Virus record (IMG/VR): IMGVR_UViG_3300025759_000098
Coordinates: 1-61,584 of that record
DNA from: a virus
Strand: one strand, 5' to 3'
Length of the DNA: 61,584 bases
Shown here: piece after piece, positions 49,861-57,803 of the stretch
How the letters are laid out: every line of letters starts with the position of its first letter
How positions within the stretch are numbered: the stretch's first letter is position 1
Program-made: the position numbers and the translations under genes
Notes under the pieces: generated by a model
Told to the model about the DNA's origin: nothing
The model's input: the letters and a program-made list of their open reading frames with translations, nothing else
Database searches by the model: none

Positions 49861-50305
49861 CTTTTCTTTTTTTAATTATTAATTCTACTACTTTGTCACA
49901 TTCCTTTTGGTTCTGAGGTTTATATAAAGTTACATATGGTAAGTTTTCTTTTACATACTTTTTAAACATTTTCCAACGCATTGGAAAACTTTCGTTTGCT
50001 CTACCTTTACATTCAATTATAAACGAGTCAGATACAAAATCAGGCGTGTACTTTATGTTTAATATTTTTTTACTACCTCTATTAACCATATCACCCTTAC
50101 CATTACTTTGTCTTTCATAACTTTCATTATCAAACATAAATCCATCTTGCAGTACAAATGTTTCTCCTTCGTATACTGCTCGTATTTTATTTTTCTTTAA
50201 TGCTTGATACATATACTTCTCTAAACCAGAGGCAAATGTAACCCCGTCAAAAGTAACTTTCTTACTTCTGACAGGACCACGCTTACGTTTAAATTTCTTC
50301 TTCAT
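49850..50305 (-). CDS. PD-(D/E)XK endonuclease/resolvase-like
   Basis: 151 residues from the ATG at 50305; a TTG 18 nt upstream in frame is less likely. KVTFDGVTFASGLEKYMYQA (E29), TPDF (D89) and SFIIECKGRAN (E98, K100) give the nuclease catalytic set, with ESFPMRWKMFKKYV following as in phage Holliday-junction or T7-endonuclease-I-like proteins. It probably cleaves branched DNA formed during replication and recombination. Overlaps the MazG-like gene by 17 nt. Basic N-terminus fits DNA binding. Confidence 0.83.
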   Translation of the reverse strand: MKKKFKRKRGPVRSKKVTFDGVTFASGLEKYMYQALKKNKIRAVYEGETFVLQDGFMFDNESYERQSNGKGDMVNRGSKKILNIKYTPDFVSDSFIIECKGRANESFPMRWKMFKKYVKENLPYVTLYKPQNQKECDKVVELIIKKRKDEK

Positions 50306-50600
50306 CGTACTTAATCTTGTCAATTAAAGCTTCTTCAGATAAATCTTGTAATTCATCTCTGGCTGCTTGTATATATAATATAGCATCCATAAGCTCTTCT
50401 TGTACATCGTTTAAATACTTTTGAAGACCTTTCATTTTAAATCTACGTTCATCATCTAACGTTGAACCATATTTAGCATAGCCAACATCTGAACGTTTAA
50501 CAAACTTATCAACCACAGTTCTAACTACAGGATCTCTAAATCCATATTCTTTTCTTGATGTGATACCGTTCTTGGCATCGTATATTTCTCTACTTGACAT
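50289..50600 (-). CDS. MazG-like nucleotide pyrophosphohydrolase-type protein
   Basis: 103 residues, all helical. VGYAKYGSTLDDERRFKMKG and NDVQEELMDAILYIQAARDE show the four-helix, EE-x-x-D metal-binding arrangement of the all-alpha NTP pyrophosphatase group. Members hydrolyse (deoxy)nucleoside triphosphates to monophosphates. Alongside an RNR, a dCMP-hydroxymethylase-like protein and a second MazG protein it probably shapes the nucleotide pool. FKMKG here is inside a helix and probably coincidental. Confidence 0.72.
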   Translation of the reverse strand: MSSREIYDAKNGITSRKEYGFRDPVVRTVVDKFVKRSDVGYAKYGSTLDDERRFKMKGLQKYLNDVQEELMDAILYIQAARDELQDLSEEALIDKIKYDEEEI

Positions 50601-50602
50601 AA

Positions 50603-51475
50603 TTAATCTTTTTTAAATGTTCCGTTTTCCATTTTACCAGTTCTATCTTTAATCTCAAAGTAAGCTTGTTCAATACAACCTTCAATTGATTCACCTAGTA
50701 ATTCAGCTAAGTTAGTTAGTACAACTACACAGTCGCCAATACCATCAATAGCTTCCATATCGTTACCTTTTAATATAGCTCTACAAGTTTCACCAACCTC
50801 TTCAACAAGTTTTAACGCTTGAGTTTTAGGGTCGCCTTTATCATACAAACCTCTTTTGTCGGCCCACTCTCTTATTAATTCAAACATACTAACTTCTGAA
50901 CAGCTTTCGTCACAGTACTTTTGTTGTCTAATACCTGTTGGCGCTAGACCACCAGTTAGTGTACCGTTTCTTTTATGTTCAACACCATTCATTTGTTTAG
51001 CGTTGTCAAATATGTTTTCGTAAGCACTATTGTTATCAAACCATCTAGCAAAAGCCCTATTGTATACATAACATCTATCATTAGTATATTGAGATCGTTT
51101 AACGTTTTGCATTATCCACTCAATTGATTTCGTTGTTATACAGACTCTACCGAAATCTGTTTCCCATGACATACCTTTATTGTCCATAAGTCTGCCTTTA
51201 AGTTTATTGACTGGACATGGGAAAGTCGTAGTCATTTCTGTTACATTTATTTTCATTTTATTACATTTTAATTTACTATATAATTTCATATCTACTCTAT
51301 ATCCAAGAGCTTTTTGTAATTGTCTTTCTTTTTCAGACACTAAATCTATATCTGTAGTAGACATTATTACTTCGTACTCATCTGGATAATAACCTTGTTG
51401 ACGTTCAACTCTGTCTTCAAGATTTGTTGTTACACCTATTTTTACACCCGGTACATGGTACAAATAATACATCAT
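50603..51475 (-). CDS. GIY-YIG nuclease-like / MazG fusion
   Basis: 290 residues with two domains. Residues 1-75: MYYLYHVPGVKIGVTTNLED and VERQQGY followed by SEKERQLQKALGY match the Y-x-Y/KIG, Arg and Glu features of GIY-YIG (T5orf172-like) domains. Residues 195-275: FELIREWADKRGLYDKGDPK, ALKLVEEVGETCRAIL (EE 225-226, E229) and DGIGDCVVVLTNL (D245, D248) match MazG. The linker holds CITTKSIEWIMQNV. Its start ATG overlaps the previous gene's TGA. MazG-type proteins degrade dNTPs; the coupling with a nuclease-like domain is unusual. Confidence 0.84.
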   Translation of the reverse strand: MMYYLYHVPGVKIGVTTNLEDRVERQQGYYPDEYEVIMSTTDIDLVSEKERQLQKALGYRVDMKLYSKLKCNKMKINVTEMTTTFPCPVNKLKGRLMDNKGMSWETDFGRVCITTKSIEWIMQNVKRSQYTNDRCYVYNRAFARWFDNNSAYENIFDNAKQMNGVEHKRNGTLTGGLAPTGIRQQKYCDESCSEVSMFELIREWADKRGLYDKGDPKTQALKLVEEVGETCRAILKGNDMEAIDGIGDCVVVLTNLAELLGESIEGCIEQAYFEIKDRTGKMENGTFKKD

Positions 51476-52110
51476 ATTTTATCATTATATAGATGCATAT
51501 TATGTGCGAAATGATAATATACACCCGGTTCAATATTAAGTCTGTTAGAGACCATCTTTTGCAGCTTAGAGAAACAGTATTGATCGTTACAAAAACCATA
51601 CCACAAATCATTACTACGCATTGTCACACACATGTCAAGTCTACCATGTAGTATTGTGAACTGAACGGCGTAAGTGCAAGGTGTGTCGTTTGTATATTCT
51701 TTATACTCTTTACAATCATATATTGATATTGCAGCTTGCCTTGTATCTGGATTGTACTTAAGTAAATTAACAACGTGATCTATTTGGTTGTTACGTTTCC
51801 ACTGCCAACCATAGTTAGAGTTTACGTTACCATCTTCGTCAGCCATACGTTTCCATATAGCTGGAACTTTACCATACAGATCACCTAGTTTAGCTATGTT
51901 ACGATCACCAGATAAATACCACTGCCATTCAGCTTCTGCATACCTTATTTTCCAGTCACGTTCTTTATTTATTATCTTGTTGTCTTGTGAGTCTGTAATA
52001 TACACACCAACATTAAACAAGGCTTTAGTGCCTGCAAAGTCTACGCCATCTTGTATTATCCTGTCGTGTAAGTATTCATACGCGTCGTTTGCTGTTCTAA
52101 ATTTATGCAT
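51472..52110 (-). CDS. dCMP hydroxymethylase-like enzyme
   Basis: 212 residues of the thymidylate synthase fold. NDTPCTYAVQFTILHGRLDM holds the catalytic Cys145. VTMRSNDLWYGFCNDQYCFS matches the T4 gp42 signature MRSND-x-x-x-GF-x-ND, with Asp176 where thymidylate synthases have Asn; this switch favours cytosine over uracil bases. GNVNSNYGWQW also follows T4 gp42. It should make 5-hydroxymethyl-dCMP from dCMP and methylene-tetrahydrofolate. It overlaps the MazG fusion gene (ATGATG), implying a common nucleotide-modification unit. Confidence 0.85.
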   Translation of the reverse strand: MHKFRTANDAYEYLHDRIIQDGVDFAGTKALFNVGVYITDSQDNKIINKERDWKIRYAEAEWQWYLSGDRNIAKLGDLYGKVPAIWKRMADEDGNVNSNYGWQWKRNNQIDHVVNLLKYNPDTRQAAISIYDCKEYKEYTNDTPCTYAVQFTILHGRLDMCVTMRSNDLWYGFCNDQYCFSKLQKMVSNRLNIEPGVYYHFAHNMHLYNDKI

Positions 52111-52258
52111 AATATTCTCCTTTATATTTAATAAAATTAGTTAAGTCTTTTATACTATAATCATCTACACCAGGTATAACCTTAAAGTACGTTTTTGACT
52201 CACCATTTTTAGTTAGTTTAATTACGTTTTTATTTATTTGTTTTAATTTATTATCCAT
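52103..52258 (-). CDS. Small 51-residue protein
   Basis: 51 residues: MDNKLKQINKNVIKLTKNGE, SKTYFKVIPGVDDYSIKDLT, NFIKYKGEYYA. Start and stop overlap both neighbouring genes by 8 nt, which supports it being translated. A short beta hairpin (VIKLTKNGESKTYFKV) and helix suggest a small folded domain. Its leader holds one copy of the 18-nt repeat AAYACAAAYTAAATACGA, only 6 nt from the ATG. No known family. Confidence 0.6.
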   Translation of the reverse strand: MDNKLKQINKNVIKLTKNGESKTYFKVIPGVDDYSIKDLTNFIKYKGEYYA

Positions 52259-52541
52259 CTTTATTCGTATTTAGTTTGTATTTGCCATAATAATATTCAT
52301 AATATTCTACTACTTTATTATAAATATCTCGATCATCATATCTATTGGGATCGGTATGCCATTTACTATTATTAACTTTAATATCTATTTGCCAGTGCCA
52401 CGCCTCGTGTTTCCAGTCTGGTGATATACCTATTTTAACACCGTTCTTAATAACCACACCAACCATCTCTCTTTGTTCAGGAGTCCACGTATAGTCTGGT
52501 GGTTTTCTAGTCGGTGCTTTGTTAAACTTTTTCCAACCCAT
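52251..52541 (-). CDS. Small conserved protein, unknown function
   Basis: 96 residues: FNKAPTRKPPDYTWTPEQRE, GVVIKNGVKIGISPDWKHEA, WHWQIDIKVNNSKWHTDP, then DIYNKVVEYYEYYYGKYK. Several Trp and Tyr residues and basic ends suggest nucleic-acid contact. Positioned directly behind the primase-helicase (shared base) and before a 51-residue gene. I do not recognise the family; replication accessory role is from neighbours only. Its last codons contain the 52265-52282 repeat copy. Confidence 0.7.
   Translation of the reverse strand: MGWKKFNKAPTRKPPDYTWTPEQREMVGVVIKNGVKIGISPDWKHEAWHWQIDIKVNNSKWHTDPNRYDDRDIYNKVVEYYEYYYGKYKLNTNKDG
52265..52282 (-). repeat. 18-nt repeat copy 1 (AAYACAAAYTAAATACGA)
   Basis: AATACAAACTAAATACGA on the minus strand, within the end of the 96-residue gene and 6 nt before the next start. 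Same 18-mer, 2 variable positions, at 59572-59589 and 61554-61571, both upstream of minus genes. Confidence 0.6.
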
Positions 52542-54247
52542 TATTCCCAGGGCATTGGTTCGTTAGACATATCTACCGTTTCGTGAGGAACAAAAGCACC
52601 TGACTTAGGTTCCCAAGTGAAATGAGCTTCAGCGCCGTTTTCACCGAGGTTTTGAAACTTAACTTTAAGTACTTTAACTTTAGTTGTTTTAGCCTCATAG
52701 TCTCTGTGTACTAACAAACCATGGTAACTAGCATCGTACCATTCACCACCACCTTTAATATTGTACATTGTTGGCTCTTCAATTTTACCATCTTGGCCTT
52801 TATACATTTTAGTAGGGTGAGCAACTATAAAAGTTAGTACATCATACTTTTTACAGAAAGCTTCAATCTTAGCTAAGTAATCCATTGTGTAACGGTTTAC
52901 GTCATCTGACGCTGCGTTTGTATCTCTAATCTTATTAAACGGGTCTAGTACTAAACATTTAATACCTTTACGTTTTACAAGCTCAGCGCCTTTACGTAGC
53001 ACAGCATCAAGATTATATTTATCCATGTCAATAAAGTAGTAATTATCATTGACATGATCTGTTACTTGTTCCCATTTATTACCTCCAATATCACCTACAC
53101 GTGGCATGTCTTGCCAGTGTTTTCTCATGAGCTTGTGCGCGTGCAGATAGACTGGTTGGTTTTCAGGACTAGCATACGCAGTCTTCCAACCATAGAGTTG
53201 GTTATATCCCACAACCATCTGGTCAACGAAGTCAGACTTCCCAGAGCTAGGTATGCCGGTAACAGTAATAAACTGACCGGTGTAAGTACTGAAAATAGAA
53301 TCAAAGTTTTTAAGTCCGATTTGAAATCCGGGCTTAAATCCATTTTTAACAAAGTCTTTAAGTTCATCTTCTATATCTTTTAATGTTGATACATTTTCTA
53401 GTGGTACTGGTCTAGCTTTATTTACAGCATCACGTAAAGCTTCAGCACCATGTTCTATTAAGAAATCGTTAGCGTCTTTGTTACCGTTAAAATCTATTAT
53501 GTAACATACTTCTGCACCAAGACGTCTAACAAGCTCTCGTTGTAACATTTGACCAGGTTCGTCTGCATCAACAGCGATTATTATTTTATTTTTGTCATCA
53601 AAGTAATCAATACAATTATCTAAGTAATCTAAATTGTTACGATTCAACGTGGCTCCATTAGGAACTGAAATAACATTTTTAACACCGGCTTCATATAATG
53701 CTAGTACATCCATCTCGCCTTCAACAATAACACAAGTTTCATAACCTATAATACTGTTGATGTTATAAAATACTTTTTCAGCGCCTTTATAAAGCTTGAA
53801 GTTTTTTCTACCGTCACGATACTTAACATTGATAAGCTGATCACCCATATAGTAATTAAACTGTATTGTGTTTTCTTGCTTACCGGTTTGTGGCATAAAC
53901 TCTTGGCCTTCACTTACACGTAAGTCGGCCAGAGTTTGTTTACTTATACCACGTGATTTAAACCACTCTTCAACTTTGGTCCCTACTTCATTTAAAGGTT
54001 CAGTCTTAGGTCTTATATATACCTTTTCACTGGCACCTTTACGTTGGTATGTGTGAAGCTGAAAAGTAGTATCACAATTGTGACATGTACCGAGACCACG
54101 TTCCCAATCATACGAAGCACATTGTAACTTCTGATTCTTAGGTTTCCTAGTATGTGAACACAGGGGACAAATCCCCTGCGTTGCTTTTTCTTTTAGGCCG
54201 TATTGATTGTACTTATCAATCAAAAATCCATTGATCTCTTGACTCAT
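52541..54247 (-). CDS. Primase-helicase (T7 gp4/Twinkle type)
   Basis: 568 residues with the classic two-part build. A zinc ribbon C27-x2-C30 ... C55-x2-C58 sits at the N-terminus; the TOPRIM core has VEGEMD (175-180) and AVDADEPG (225-232). The helicase half has Walker A TGIPSSGKSD (330-339), Walker B CLVLDPFNKI (431-440) and FIVAHPTK (473-480). It would unwind DNA and lay primers at the fork as a hexameric ring. It is flanked by the SSB-like gene and two small genes with one-base junctions. A perfect inverted repeat lies over its zinc region. Confidence 0.94.
   Translation of the reverse strand: MSQEINGFLIDKYNQYGLKEKATQGICPLCSHTRKPKNQKLQCASYDWERGLGTCHNCDTTFQLHTYQRKGASEKVYIRPKTEPLNEVGTKVEEWFKSRGISKQTLADLRVSEGQEFMPQTGKQENTIQFNYYMGDQLINVKYRDGRKNFKLYKGAEKVFYNINSIIGYETCVIVEGEMDVLALYEAGVKNVISVPNGATLNRNNLDYLDNCIDYFDDKNKIIIAVDADEPGQMLQRELVRRLGAEVCYIIDFNGNKDANDFLIEHGAEALRDAVNKARPVPLENVSTLKDIEDELKDFVKNGFKPGFQIGLKNFDSIFSTYTGQFITVTGIPSSGKSDFVDQMVVGYNQLYGWKTAYASPENQPVYLHAHKLMRKHWQDMPRVGDIGGNKWEQVTDHVNDNYYFIDMDKYNLDAVLRKGAELVKRKGIKCLVLDPFNKIRDTNAASDDVNRYTMDYLAKIEAFCKKYDVLTFIVAHPTKMYKGQDGKIEEPTMYNIKGGGEWYDASYHGLLVHRDYEAKTTKVKVLKVKFQNLGENGAEAHFTWEPKSGAFVPHETVDMSNEPMPWE
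54161..54178. other. Perfect GC-rich inverted repeat within primase gene
   Basis: CAGGGGA / TCCCCTG with a CAAA loop (54161-54178). Shares the 10-mer CACAGGGGAC (54160-54169) with the hairpin at 57675-57697 (reverse strand). In this AT-rich genome such GC-rich palindromes are notable; candidate binding or origin element. Confidence 0.4.
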
Positions 54248-54250
54248 TTA

Positions 54251-54562
54251 TTAAAATGGTAAGTCTGCGTCAGCGGCAGCCGGAGCAGAGGCTGGAGCTG
54301 ATTGGTTATCATCTCTTGGAGCTGTGTCAACGTTTTGACCATTAGTCCAAACTACTTTTACGTTACCAAGATAAGTCTTAGGCGCTTTAGCATCTCTCTC
54401 ATCTTTGGTTTGTTCTACAACTACAGGGCCTTGATTACCGAACTGATCTGGTTCATCATTTAGTGTAATTGTAATTGGTAAGTATTTACCTTTTTTACCT
54501 ACAAAAATCTTTTCTTTTGGTATTTCATTAAGGTTGATACTTGCTTTAATAATACTTGCCAT
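54251..54562 (-). CDS. ssb: Single-stranded DNA-binding protein (OB type)
   Basis: 103 residues. Beta-rich core SINLNEIPKEKIFVGKKGKY, LPITITLNDEPDQFGNQG, YLGNVKVVWTNGQNVD, then a flexible Ala/Ser/Pro tail ending DADLPF, the acidic hydrophobic tip that binds SSB partners. Fold strands are consistent with a short OB barrel. It would coat exposed single strands at the fork beside the primase-helicase. The call rests on tail plus context since sequence identity is low. Confidence 0.8.
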   Translation of the reverse strand: MASIIKASINLNEIPKEKIFVGKKGKYLPITITLNDEPDQFGNQGPVVVEQTKDERDAKAPKTYLGNVKVVWTNGQNVDTAPRDDNQSAPASAPAAADADLPF

Positions 54563-54572
54563 ATATAATTAT

Positions 54573-55319
54573 TTATAAGGTTTTGCTTATGAAGTACTGT
54601 TTAGGATCAAAGTCCTTGGTCTTATAAAACAAGTCATAAGCTTCACTTGCTTTACTCACCTTGTCTTCACCGCGTTGATAAAACTCGGGTGAACAATCAA
54701 ACATACCTATTTGGTGTGTCGTCTTATCAATAACTATGAATAACATCTCATACCCGAATAACTTACTATAAATATAAGCTTGTGAATCATAGTTAAATTT
54801 ACTGGCTGACCATTTAAACCTGTCAATATCACCAGTTGTTTTTAAGTCGATAATTAATTTTTCTTCATGATTAATAATATCTGCTTTACCTTTCCATTGA
54901 TTGCCAAATAACTCTGTAACACCTGGAACTTCATATTCAATATCGATACCAGAATTAGTAGTACCTCGTATTAAATCTTTACATATATCATTGCCCATGA
55001 GTTTATCTCTCATCAACTCTATTTCGTCTACCTCTTTTTGTAGTAGACATAGCTCACCACCACTTACATCTTTGTATTCTTTTGTATTTCTAGTACTAGA
55101 CTTAACAACTCTAAAACTTTCTATTTTGTCTGGCTCTAGTATACAGGTGTGAAAATAACCACCAACTAAAAACGCTGGTGATGGTTTGCTAGGCTTGAAG
55201 ACATTTAACGGGTCTTTTAGTAATTTACCAACGTGTGAGTTAGATAAAAACTGATTACCAAAATCACCATAATAGTCTTCGTCATTTTTAAGCCGTTGTA
55301 AGACTTTTTCTTTGTTCAT
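54573..55319 (-). CDS. RecE-like PD-(D/E)XK exonuclease
   Basis: 248 residues. YYGDFGNQFLSNSHVGKLLK and AFLVGGYFHTCILEP (H57), then WKGKADIINHEEKLIIDLKT (D147, D158, K160) and YDSQAYIYSKL (Q180, Y182) match the RecE/Cas4-like nuclease set. It should resect double strands 5' to 3' to give single strands for annealing. It overlaps the upstream ERF gene by 32 nt, a typical exonuclease/annealase pair. No helicase is fused to it. Confidence 0.86.
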   Translation of the reverse strand: MNKEKVLQRLKNDEDYYGDFGNQFLSNSHVGKLLKDPLNVFKPSKPSPAFLVGGYFHTCILEPDKIESFRVVKSSTRNTKEYKDVSGGELCLLQKEVDEIELMRDKLMGNDICKDLIRGTTNSGIDIEYEVPGVTELFGNQWKGKADIINHEEKLIIDLKTTGDIDRFKWSASKFNYDSQAYIYSKLFGYEMLFIVIDKTTHQIGMFDCSPEFYQRGEDKVSKASEAYDLFYKTKDFDPKQYFISKTL

Positions 55320-55881
55320 CTGTTAATTTATATTTAGTTTCTATTGCAGCGATGTTACCACCAGCAGTTATATACTCTTTAGCTTTTGTTAATTGCTCTT
55401 TTGTTATAGCTGGCTTAGCCGCTTGTTTAATTTTATTTACAGCACCATTTTTACCGTGTTGATTAGTAGAGTCAGCATCAGCTGTATCATCGATTAGAAA
55501 TAAATTACCTAAAGCATATTTCTTACCGTATGAAGAAGCGGCACCGAACTGCTGAGCGGTTTGCATACCTTTTTGATTAAGGTCTACACCGACTATAGCA
55601 GTAGCGTGTATACTGTCTTTACCATCTGATATTGTTGCTGTTGATTTGATTGTTGGAACAGGGTCAGTCATGATTAACTCTTCATTAAGAGTGACTGTGA
55701 CGCCATGTTTCAAAAGGAAAGGCTTTGTAGCCTCTAGTATATCTTCGGCTTTCCTGAAATAATACTTACCGAACGAGTTGTAACTCGATTTTTTAGCTTT
55801 TAATTCAGTCTGAATTGTAGCTAGTTTTTGGTTTAATTCTTTCATATTATTGGTATTTGGTGTACTATTATAGTCACACAT
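55288..55881 (-). CDS. erf: ERF-family single-strand annealing protein
   Basis: 197 residues; an in-frame internal ATG at 55845 could be an alternative start. YNSFGKYYFRKAEDILEATK is the ERF entry, and AQQFGAASSYGKKYALGNLF with LIDDTADADS is the ERF signature (SYGKRYALxxLF...DDTADAD). A linker and C-terminal helix TKAKEYITAGGNIAAIETK follow. It would anneal complementary strands made by the adjoining exonuclease, forming concatemers and recombination joints. Confidence 0.9.
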   Translation of the reverse strand: MCDYNSTPNTNNMKELNQKLATIQTELKAKKSSYNSFGKYYFRKAEDILEATKPFLLKHGVTVTLNEELIMTDPVPTIKSTATISDGKDSIHATAIVGVDLNQKGMQTAQQFGAASSYGKKYALGNLFLIDDTADADSTNQHGKNGAVNKIKQAAKPAITKEQLTKAKEYITAGGNIAAIETKYKLTDEQRKSLTTA

Positions 55882-55906
55882 TATTATTCATTTTTAACTG
55901 TATAAC

Positions 55907-56662
55907 CTACAGAAAGTCAATCACTTGCGAGTGATCTACATTATCTATAAGTTTGTTTACTGCTTGCTTTTTTAACTGTGATACACGTACATAAGAACTA
56001 CTACCTGTTATGTTCAACTTTTTAGCTATTTCATTAGCACTATGTTTCTCACAGTCTAGACCATAACTAAGCCTCAATACTTCATATTCTTTAGTGTCTA
56101 AATGTTGTTTTAACAAACTCATTAGATATGAATTTAACATTTGTACGTTGTAAGGTTCTGATTCATCAGGTATTTGATATGCCATATCTTCATCTGAAGG
56201 CGAAGCATCAATACTTAGAAACAAACTATTAAAATACATTTCAACCATCTTTTTATCTTTATCAAAGTTTTTACGTATCTCGTTTATTTTATGTTCAGGT
56301 ATTCTCATTGTACCTCTGTTTTTATCTATTTGTCTACGTATACTACCTTTAATTCTTTTTGAAAAGAAAGACTTTATTGTTTTTTCCATATCATCAGACT
56401 CGTTCCACTTTTCATAATCAATTTTTTGACTAGCTTGTACTAAACCTAAATTACCTGACTGTATCAAATCCATTATAGTCATTACACCAGAAGCTTGTTG
56501 TGTTGTACTAAACTTTCTAGCTATATTTTCTACAAGAGGTAAGAATTTTATTACTAGTTCTTCTCTAGTATATTCGTCCCACATTTTGCCCTCTAGTCTT
56601 TTTATAGCCTTTTCAACATCTCTTTTGTATGAAACATAGTTTCTAATATTGTACTTTTTCAT
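55907..56662 (-). CDS. RNA polymerase sigma factor (sigma-70 family)
   Basis: 251 residues. Region 2: KFLPLVENIARKFSTTQQAS, IMDLIQSGNLGLVQASQKID, RIKGSIRRQIDKN; region 4: EYEVLRLSYGLDCEKHSANE, IAKKLNITGSSSYVRVSQLK. Region 1 and most of region 3 are absent, like ECF or group-3 factors. It would redirect the host RNA polymerase to phage promoters; candidate targets are the 18-nt repeats. The first 20 nt of the next gene (exported protein) overlap with it. Confidence 0.92.
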   Translation of the reverse strand: MKKYNIRNYVSYKRDVEKAIKRLEGKMWDEYTREELVIKFLPLVENIARKFSTTQQASGVMTIMDLIQSGNLGLVQASQKIDYEKWNESDDMEKTIKSFFSKRIKGSIRRQIDKNRGTMRIPEHKINEIRKNFDKDKKMVEMYFNSLFLSIDASPSDEDMAYQIPDESEPYNVQMLNSYLMSLLKQHLDTKEYEVLRLSYGLDCEKHSANEIAKKLNITGSSSYVRVSQLKKQAVNKLIDNVDHSQVIDFL

Positions 56663-57035
56663 TTTTAATAGGTTGTTTAATAATTACTTTTTTAATTTTA
56701 TTTCCATTGAATAATAAAGTTGTGTCACTACTGTTTACAGTTATAGTTTTTTGTAATCCTAAAAAGTTCATAGTAGTAATATCTTTTTGTTTATTATCTA
56801 TATGATATTCTACACAATCACAGTCATCATATAAATCTAAAACTAATATCTCATTGTTTTTTATTCTTAGTTTTACACTTTTTACTGGACTTATTACTGT
56901 GTTTATTTTGCTAGTGTAATAGTTAAATTCAAAGTGAATGTTACCAGCCACCATACTACATATTGTATCTTTCGCTTGTGAATAACTAAATCCAGCTATC
57001 AACAAGCCTGCTATTGTTAGTTTTATTTTCTTCAT
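56643..57035 (-). CDS. Exported small protein, unknown function
   Basis: 130 residues. MKKIKLTIAGLLIAGFSYSQ is a signal peptide (cleaved about after S19). The mature part is beta-rich and has C26 plus CDCVEYHIDNKQKDIT; it ends IIKQPIKNEKVQY. An exported protein in the early regulatory block is out of place compared with the late cassette at 40993-45810. It overlaps both neighbours (20 and 4 nt). Could act in the periplasm against competing phages or stress; unproven. Confidence 0.7.
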   Translation of the reverse strand: MKKIKLTIAGLLIAGFSYSQAKDTICSMVAGNIHFEFNYYTSKINTVISPVKSVKLRIKNNEILVLDLYDDCDCVEYHIDNKQKDITTMNFLGLQKTITVNSSDTTLLFNGNKIKKVIIKQPIKNEKVQY

Positions 57036-57652
57036 AATTGTTTATTTAATAGTTGTTTTTCACGTTTTAATTCTACACCCATGTTTCTATGTATAGTTCG
57101 ACTAGTACATTTTAATAGCTTTGCTAGTTTAGCTATGGTAATTTTATTACCATTATTATTTATTTCTAACATACAGTCATAGATGTCATCTTCTGTTATA
57201 CGCTTCGTTCTACCTATTAATTCACCTACAACTCTTAATTTTTCTTGTTTACATAAGTTATTATATGGTTTGAATATAACTTTACGTAGTTTATTTTTTG
57301 GTGGTTGATCTAAATCTAGCATGCTAACTTCATATACTATTTTATCTAACAAAGCGCTAGATATGTTAAAACTTACAAAACCATTTTGTTTGTGAGTTAT
57401 AAATTCAGCTACTTCATTAAATTTAGTCTGATCCATGTCTGGGTTTAGATACCATATAACAAGTAAATGCCACTTTAGTGATTTGTAAGTTGTTATCTGA
57501 GCCGTACTTCTAAACAGTTCATAACACTCGTACGTACCATCTTCATAAAACATATAGCACTCGTTTTCTATAGTAGGTTTGTCTGTTATAGGAAACCTTC
57601 TATATACGATGCGCCACATATCTAGTGTATTTGTTTTTCTGTTTTGTGACAT
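57032..57652 (-). CDS. HTH DNA-binding protein
   Basis: 206 residues. The N-terminal 150 residues resemble a regulator or replication-initiation type domain: WRIVYRRFPITDKPTIENEC, MFYEDGTYECYELFRSTAQI, LKWHLLVIWYLNPDMDQTKF. The C-terminal KITIAKLAKLLKCTSRTIHR is a helix-turn-helix. It may control early transcription or bind an origin. It lies directly downstream of a 47-residue gene, 8 nt apart, with a stable hairpin just upstream of its start. Confidence 0.76.
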   Translation of the reverse strand: MSQNRKTNTLDMWRIVYRRFPITDKPTIENECYMFYEDGTYECYELFRSTAQITTYKSLKWHLLVIWYLNPDMDQTKFNEVAEFITHKQNGFVSFNISSALLDKIVYEVSMLDLDQPPKNKLRKVIFKPYNNLCKQEKLRVVGELIGRTKRITEDDIYDCMLEINNNGNKITIAKLAKLLKCTSRTIHRNMGVELKREKQLLNKQL

Positions 57653-57659
57653 TAGCCTA

Positions 57660-57803
57660 TTACTCTTTATTCTTAGGGGCTGTTGTCACAGTCCCCTGTG
57701 GTTTTAATTTTGCAAGAATTATTCTTGTTCTTTCTGGGTAATCTATATTACCGTATTTAATATCATTAAATTGTTTTATTCTTTTAATAAGGTCTTCGTT
57801 CAT
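57660..57803 (-). CDS. Small 47-residue protein
   Basis: 47 residues: MNEDLIKRIKQFNDIKYGNI, DYPERTRIILAKLKPQGTVT, TAPKNKE. Overlaps the upstream gene start by 20 nt and ends 8 nt before the HTH gene. Its 3' part encodes the GC-rich hairpin at 57675-57697. A single basic helix is predicted; no family is recognised. Whether it is translated would need evidence. Confidence 0.5.
   Translation of the reverse strand: MNEDLIKRIKQFNDIKYGNIDYPERTRIILAKLKPQGTVTTAPKNKE
57675..57697 (-). other. GC-rich hairpin upstream of HTH gene
   Basis: Minus strand: AGGGG-A-CTG ... CAG-CCCCT with a TGACAA loop, about 23 nt before the 57652 start codon. Shares CACAGGGGAC with the palindrome at 54161-54178. Possible operator, regulatory RNA fold or processing site. 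Confidence 0.4.

Noticed and set aside
50350-50470. FKMKG inside the MazG-like protein and FKMK in the 60686 product as tags
   Set aside because: They lie within ordinary helices or away from the N-terminus, and there is no SP module; probably chance in Lys/Met-rich proteins.
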